26,331 nucleotides of DNA, taken from contig DATNIW010000177.1 in the NCBI GenBank assembly GCA_035604215.1, positions 1 to 26,331 of the forward strand. Reading direction: 5' to 3'. The notes under the pieces are model-generated. The model saw only the letters and a list, made by a program, of their open reading frames with translations, had not been told where the DNA came from and made no database searches. Positions 22,970-26,331 of the stretch are shown piece after piece. Made by a program: the position numbers and the translations under genes. This DNA is from UBA5070 sp035604215 (GTDB lineage: Bacteria > Fibrobacterota > Fibrobacteria > UBA5070). Position 1 is the first letter of the stretch. The number at the start of each line of letters is the position of its first letter.

Positions 22970-24415
22970 TCAGTTGGCACCCTTTCCCGTCAGCACCACC
23001 CAGATGGTCCGGACCAGGATCTGGATGTCCAGGGCCAGGGAGAGGTTCTCGAAGTACCAAAGATCCGCCATGACCTTCTTCTTCACGTCCTCGATGGAGT
23101 TGTCGTAGCCCAACGTCACCTGGGCCCAGCCCGTGAGGCCGGGCTTCATCTTGAGACGGCGCATGTAGAGCGGAACCTGGTCGCGGAGCTTCTCGATGAA
23201 GAACTCCCGTTCGGGACGGGGACCCACCAACGCCATGTCGCCGCGAAACACGCACCAGAGCTGCGGGACTTCGTCCAGCCTGGATTTGCGCAGAAGCCGA
23301 CCCACGCGAGTGATGCGGTTGTCCTTCTTCCCCGCCCACTGGGGTCCCGCCATCTCCGCGTCCGTGCGCATCGTGCGCAGCTTGAAGACCCGAAATCGCC
23401 TTCCGTACTGTCCGACGCGTTCCTGCGAATAGAATACGGGGCCGGGGCTGTCCAGCTTGATGGCGATCATCGCCATCAGCAGGGCGGGGAAGGCCGGCAC
23501 CAGGATGGCCAGGGAAAACGCCAGATCCATGATCCTCTTGAGCCCGGCCTGCCACCCCGGAAGATGGTGCTGGAGCAGCACGGCGAGCTCCGCTCTCTGG
23601 AGAGACATCGTGCGCAGATGCCCGGAGATCACGTCCAATAGGTCCGGGATCACGTAGACGACGGCTTGGCGATCCTCCAGGTACGAGAGAATCCTCAGGA
23701 TCTCGTTGTGCGAACGGGTGGCGTGGCAGATGACGACATGGCGCGCACCCGTCTCGTCCAGGATCCTCGGCAGGTCCGAATACTTCCCCCCGATCCGGAG
23801 CCCCTCGAAATCGCTCCCGGTCCGCTTCCCGTCCGGATCCAGGAAAAGGAGGGGACGCATGCCCAGCACGGGGGACGAACGAAGACGGTGGCAGACTTCC
23901 GACCCCTGTCGGTTGGCTCCAAGCAGCACGGTGCCCTCCAAACCACGTCCATTGCGCAGGATGGTCCGTGTGATCGCCTGCACCGACAACCGAAACGTCC
24001 CCGTAACCACCAGCATCAGGATTCCGTAGGCACCCACCGTCACCAGTCGGGACCGTGTGAAGGCTCCAAACCACCGTCCTTGGGGAATCATCTGGACCAG
24101 GTCGGATCCCGCCAGCAGCAGAGCCAACCCCAAGGTTCCCAGGAGACAAGCCTGCGCCAGGACCAAAACCTGTTTGGACCGGCTTTCGAGGAACCAATCG
24201 CGATAGAGACCATGGAGGAGGAACCAGAACATCCAACCCAGGGTCAGGATGATCCCCGGGGAGAAGACGTTCCCGATCTGGACGTCCAAGTCAAGTTCTT
24301 CCGGGATCCAACCGCTGCGGTAACGAACCCAGAAAACCCCCGCGAAGGCCAGGCATCCGCCCACGAAATCCGACGCGACCAAGGCCGCTCTCTCGGTGGC
24401 CCGCAGGGAAATCAC
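22970..24415 (-). CDS. Polyprenyl-phosphate hexose-1-phosphate transferase (WbaP/WcaJ type)
   Basis: Initiating enzyme of exopolysaccharide or O-antigen synthesis: transfers a sugar-1-phosphate from a nucleotide sugar to undecaprenyl phosphate at the inner membrane. The 481-residue protein has about four or five N-terminal membrane helices (residues 8-145), a CoA-binding-type Rossmann domain (about 160-260), a further hydrophobic segment (296-318) and the C-terminal catalytic domain. Catalytic-domain motifs are KLRTMRTDAE (345-354), SRLDEVPQLW (378-387, with the Asp-Glu pair), GPRPER and KPGLTGWAQV. The sugar cannot be told from sequence. The GTG start at 24415 overlaps the hom stop by 4 bases. 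No other polysaccharide gene is nearby. Confidence 0.93.
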   Translation of the reverse strand: MISLRATERAALVASDFVGGCLAFAGVFWVRYRSGWIPEELDLDVQIGNVFSPGIILTLGWMFWFLLHGLYRDWFLESRSKQVLVLAQACLLGTLGLALLLAGSDLVQMIPQGRWFGAFTRSRLVTVGAYGILMLVVTGTFRLSVQAITRTILRNGRGLEGTVLLGANRQGSEVCHRLRSSPVLGMRPLLFLDPDGKRTGSDFEGLRIGGKYSDLPRILDETGARHVVICHATRSHNEILRILSYLEDRQAVVYVIPDLLDVISGHLRTMSLQRAELAVLLQHHLPGWQAGLKRIMDLAFSLAILVPAFPALLMAMIAIKLDSPGPVFYSQERVGQYGRRFRVFKLRTMRTDAEMAGPQWAGKKDNRITRVGRLLRKSRLDEVPQLWCVFRGDMALVGPRPEREFFIEKLRDQVPLYMRRLKMKPGLTGWAQVTLGYDNSIEDVKKKVMADLWYFENLSLALDIQILVRTIWVVLTGKGAN

Positions 24416-25704
24416 CCTTCGAATCCCCGATCGTAGTGGCGAAGCAGGACCACCGCGAGAATCCCCTCCAGCGCCCGGATGCCCTGCAATGCGGCCTGGA
24501 TGGATCTTTCCAACGCCACATGCGTGTCGATGACCATGGCCGCGGAACCCTTGCCCTCGCGCTGCACCATGGATGCCACCGAAACGCCGTGCTCGCCCAG
24601 GATCGTGGCCACCCGCCCCAGGACCCCGGGTCGATCAGCCACCTCGAATCTCAGATAATACCGGCTCTCGGCCAAGTTCAAGGGCCGCAGTACGGCATCA
24701 TCCCCGCCCATCCAGGAAAGATCGACCGGCGCCGACTTTTCGTGGATCCGACGCACCGCGTCCACGATGTCGGCGACCACCGCCGAGGCTGTCGGGAGGC
24801 GCCCGGCCCCCTTGCCGTACAGGAGAGCCGGACCCGTGGTGGATCCGTCGATGAAGACGGCATTGAAGGCTCCGCCAACCCCGGCCAAAGGGTGGCGCAA
24901 GGGAACCAGACAGGGATGGACCCTGGCATCCACCCCGTCTTCGTGGACTTCCACCAGTCCCAGGAGTCGGATGACGCAACCCATCTCCTGCGCACCGGCG
25001 ACGTCCGCGGCGGTGATCCGAGTGATCCCTTCGACGTGCATCTTCCGGAAGTCCACGCGTTTTCCGCTGCAAAGCGAAGCCAAGATCGCCACCTTGTGGG
25101 CGGCATCGATCCCGTCCACATCGAATGTCGGGTCGGCTTCGGCGTAACCGGCAGCCTGCGCCTCGGACAACGCCTGGGCGAAATCGAGGCCGGCCTCCGC
25201 CATCCGGCTCAGGATGTAGTTGGAAGTCCCGTTGATGATGCAAGCCAGACTCCGCGCGTCGGAAGCGACAAATGCCTCCCTGAGGGATCGGATGATGGGG
25301 ATCGCACCCCCCACCGCGGCCTCGAACCGGATCTCCGCGCCATGTCGGAAGGCCTCCGGGAACAATTCGCCCCCGTGTTTGGCCAGCATGGCCTTGTTGG
25401 CGGTCACCACGGACTTGCCCAAACCCAAGGCGCGCATCACCCAGGTCTTGGGTAGATCGTAGCCACCCGCCAGTTCCACGACGACGGCGACATCGGGATC
25501 GTCGATCAGTTCCAGTGCGGAGGTGGTCACGGGTATTCCCTCCAAGGCGTACCGTTCGACTTCCGAAGCTTCCCGCGCGCAGATCTTCGCCAGTCGCACC
25601 GTGGTACCGGCTGCCTGGGAGATCGCCTCCGCTCGAGTTGTCAACAACTCGATCACGCCCGAACCCACAGTCCCCGTTCCGATGATTCCGACCCCGATGG
25701 ACAT
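24412..25704 (-). CDS. hom: Homoserine dehydrogenase with ACT domain
   Basis: Reduces aspartate semialdehyde to homoserine, the precursor of threonine and methionine. The 430-residue protein has an N-terminal NAD(P)-binding motif IIGTGTVGSG (7-16), TANKAML (101-107), NGTSNYIL (158-165) and the catalytic Lys K204 in DGIDAAHKVAIL. The C-terminal ACT domain (about 353-425, FEVADRPGVLGRVATILGEHGVSV) is the usual threonine-feedback module. It is monofunctional, with no aspartokinase fused. ATG 25704 follows GGAGAGGG at good spacing. The sugar transferase gene is coupled to it by a GTGA overlap, an unexpected operon partner. Confidence 0.97.
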   Translation of the reverse strand: MSIGVGIIGTGTVGSGVIELLTTRAEAISQAAGTTVRLAKICAREASEVERYALEGIPVTTSALELIDDPDVAVVVELAGGYDLPKTWVMRALGLGKSVVTANKAMLAKHGGELFPEAFRHGAEIRFEAAVGGAIPIIRSLREAFVASDARSLACIINGTSNYILSRMAEAGLDFAQALSEAQAAGYAEADPTFDVDGIDAAHKVAILASLCSGKRVDFRKMHVEGITRITAADVAGAQEMGCVIRLLGLVEVHEDGVDARVHPCLVPLRHPLAGVGGAFNAVFIDGSTTGPALLYGKGAGRLPTASAVVADIVDAVRRIHEKSAPVDLSWMGGDDAVLRPLNLAESRYYLRFEVADRPGVLGRVATILGEHGVSVASMVQREGKGSAAMVIDTHVALERSIQAALQGIRALEGILAVVLLRHYDRGFEG

Positions 25705-25859
25705 TTTCCCTCTCCTTGACCCCCCTTCGAGGGACGGGTGGAACCGGTATTCGGTTCGCTCCGCCACTTCCCTCGCGGTGGGAGGAACGGGAAAAATGCA
25801 TCCCACCACCCCCTGAGCGCAGGATCCAATTCCTTGATGGACAACGGCTTGCGTCTTGG

Positions 25860-25889
25860 CCTACCCGGTGGACATGGATTCCAGGTAGG
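25860..25889 (-). promoter_or_regulatory. Stem-loop in the hom leader
   Basis: On the minus strand CCTACC (25889-25884) pairs with GGTAGG (25865-25860), and inside it TGGA pairs with TCCA, leaving a 3-base bulge and a 7-base loop. It lies about 155 bases before the hom ATG. I do not recognise a known riboswitch or a Thr/Met-rich leader peptide around it, so a regulatory role is only possible. Confidence 0.25.
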
Positions 25890-26192
25890 TTCGTCCATCG
25901 GAATGAAAATGGCATCCGAGGATGATTCCGTATTCCGTATGGATTGACAGCTCGATTCAAAATTCCACCGCCAAATCCACTTTCTCCATGATTGTCAATC
26001 CTGATTCTCAACAACAGAAAAGTGGATCCGATGTGGATTGAATGTGAATTTGAAAGGAGAAAGCCGCCTCCGTTGGTCCACAAGATCTTGGGTTCGATGG
26101 AAAATCAACCACCACAATTTGACAGATTCGCCCCCCTTGCAAGACACCTCGAACCAGTTTAGCGCAGAAATTTTTCCACCGACGAAAACCCA

Positions 26193-26221
26193 TTGACGCA
26201 CCTTCCCGCTTCACCTATTCT
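26193..26221 (+). promoter_or_regulatory. Sigma70-type promoter
   Basis: TTGACG (26193-26198), a 17-base spacer and TATTCT (26216-26221) form a near-consensus housekeeping promoter. It would start transcription near 26228, about 80 bases before the ATG at 26308. It is the clearest promoter in the window. Confidence 0.65.
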
Positions 26222-26233
26222 ATATCCAAGTTC

Positions 26234-26274
26234 ACTCCGTCGCCTAATGCCGGACTCGGCAGCGGAGTTGCTCC
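26234..26274 (+). promoter_or_regulatory. Leader with alternative hairpins before the 26308 gene
   Basis: ACTCCG (26234-26239) can pair with CGGAGT (26263-26268), and inside it GCC (26242-26244) with GGC (26258-26260), giving a long hairpin. An alternative GGAG-TTG-CTCC hairpin (26264-26274) uses part of the same bases, so the two are mutually exclusive. TGCCG/CGGCA in the middle offers another local pairing. This could be an RNA switch or protein-binding leader; it matches no class I know. Confidence 0.35.
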
Positions 26275-26307
26275 CTGTCGCATTGCCTTAAATTCCGAGG
26301 ATCATCC

Positions 26308-26331
26308 ATGGTGGCTTCCGATCTATCCGCT
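26308..26331 (+). CDS. Start of a further gene (first 8 codons only)
   Basis: ATG at 26308 follows GAGG (26297-26300) with a 7-base spacer and lies about 80 bases downstream of a strong promoter. The visible codons read MVASDLSA and remain open to the window edge. Too little is visible for any functional statement. Confidence 0.5.

Larger units (their letters stand above)
25705..26307. other. AT-rich divergent intergenic region
   Basis: Six hundred bases between hom (minus) and the next plus-strand gene. The right half is markedly AT-richer than the rest (one line counted by hand, 25981-26040, is 40% GC). It contains a 9-bp inverted repeat, ATCCACTTT (25975-25983) with AAAGTGGAT (26019-26027), a GATTG-T-CAATC palindrome at 25990-26000, a promoter at 26193-26221 and a structured leader at 26228-26307. 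I see no credible gene; the short open frames here lack ribosome binding sites and family features. Confidence 0.6.

Noticed and set aside
25653..25898. 81-codon minus-strand frame overlapping the hom start
   Set aside because: It has a Trp- and Pro-rich start that caught the eye, but there is no ribosome binding site, it overlaps hom by 52 bases, and it fits neither a leader peptide (no Thr/Met run) nor a known family.
26119..26147. TTGACA at 26119 (and another at 25944) as further promoters
   Set aside because: No -10 element is found at 16-18 bases from either.
25995..26214. Two overlapping 68-codon minus-strand frames
   Set aside because: They overlap each other in different frames, lack ribosome binding sites and cover the promoter of the opposite strand.
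1..26331. Mobile elements, CRISPR, tRNA, rRNA, defence systems
   Set aside because: No transposase, integrase, regularly spaced repeat array, tRNA-like cloverleaf or known defence gene was seen on either strand.

Overview
This window comes from a GC-rich, Gram-negative-type bacterium. It encodes a class A penicillin-binding protein, MltG, predicted outer-membrane barrels, a system II (Ccs1/CcsA) cytochrome c maturation pair and a polyprenyl-phosphate sugar transferase. One secreted protein ends in a region resembling the sorting domains of the Fibrobacterota/Bacteroidota group. That hints at the FCB superphylum, possibly Fibrobacterota, but nothing here proves the phylum. I see no rRNA, tRNA, CRISPR array, insertion sequence or phage gene. 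The content is mostly housekeeping, packed into long co-directional runs in which many stop and start codons overlap by 4 bases.

Layout. (1) 1-9191, plus strand: 3' end of apt; a small Cys-rich protein; a possible CheX-like protein; resB/ccs1 and ccsA (cytochrome c maturation); a small predicted outer-membrane protein; hemB (heme precursor synthesis, Mg-type); a secreted alpha/beta hydrolase; a lone receiver domain; and a secreted protein with a low-GC middle. (2) 9205-11269, minus strand: thiC behind a TPP riboswitch and a hairpin that can hide the thiC Shine-Dalgarno. (3) 11440-13023, plus strand: a predicted outer-membrane barrel, ending at a strong hairpin. (4) 13118-19105, minus strand: trpB-trpA-chorismate mutase-tyrA-EPSP-synthase-like gene-nadK-YbdD-like gene, an aromatic amino acid operon with two unexpected passengers at its end. 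(5) 19188-22461, plus strand: PBP1A and mltG (peptidoglycan synthesis), followed by a REP-like palindrome. (6) 22538-25704, minus strand: hom, a PNPT-type sugar transferase and a small membrane protein. (7) 25705-26331: an AT-rich spacer with a good sigma70-type promoter and a structured leader before the first codons of a further plus-strand gene.

The most unusual item is the EPSP-synthase-like gene at 14239-15591. The framework motifs of the family can be followed through the whole protein, but almost every shikimate-3-phosphate/PEP-binding and catalytic motif is replaced, while the gene is intact and translationally coupled inside the trp/tyr operon. It may be a pseudoenzyme or an enzyme with a new substrate. 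Other points worth a look are the YbdD-family gene without a CstA-type transporter, the thiC leader, the REP-like repeats at 22474-22543 and the structured leader at 26228-26307.
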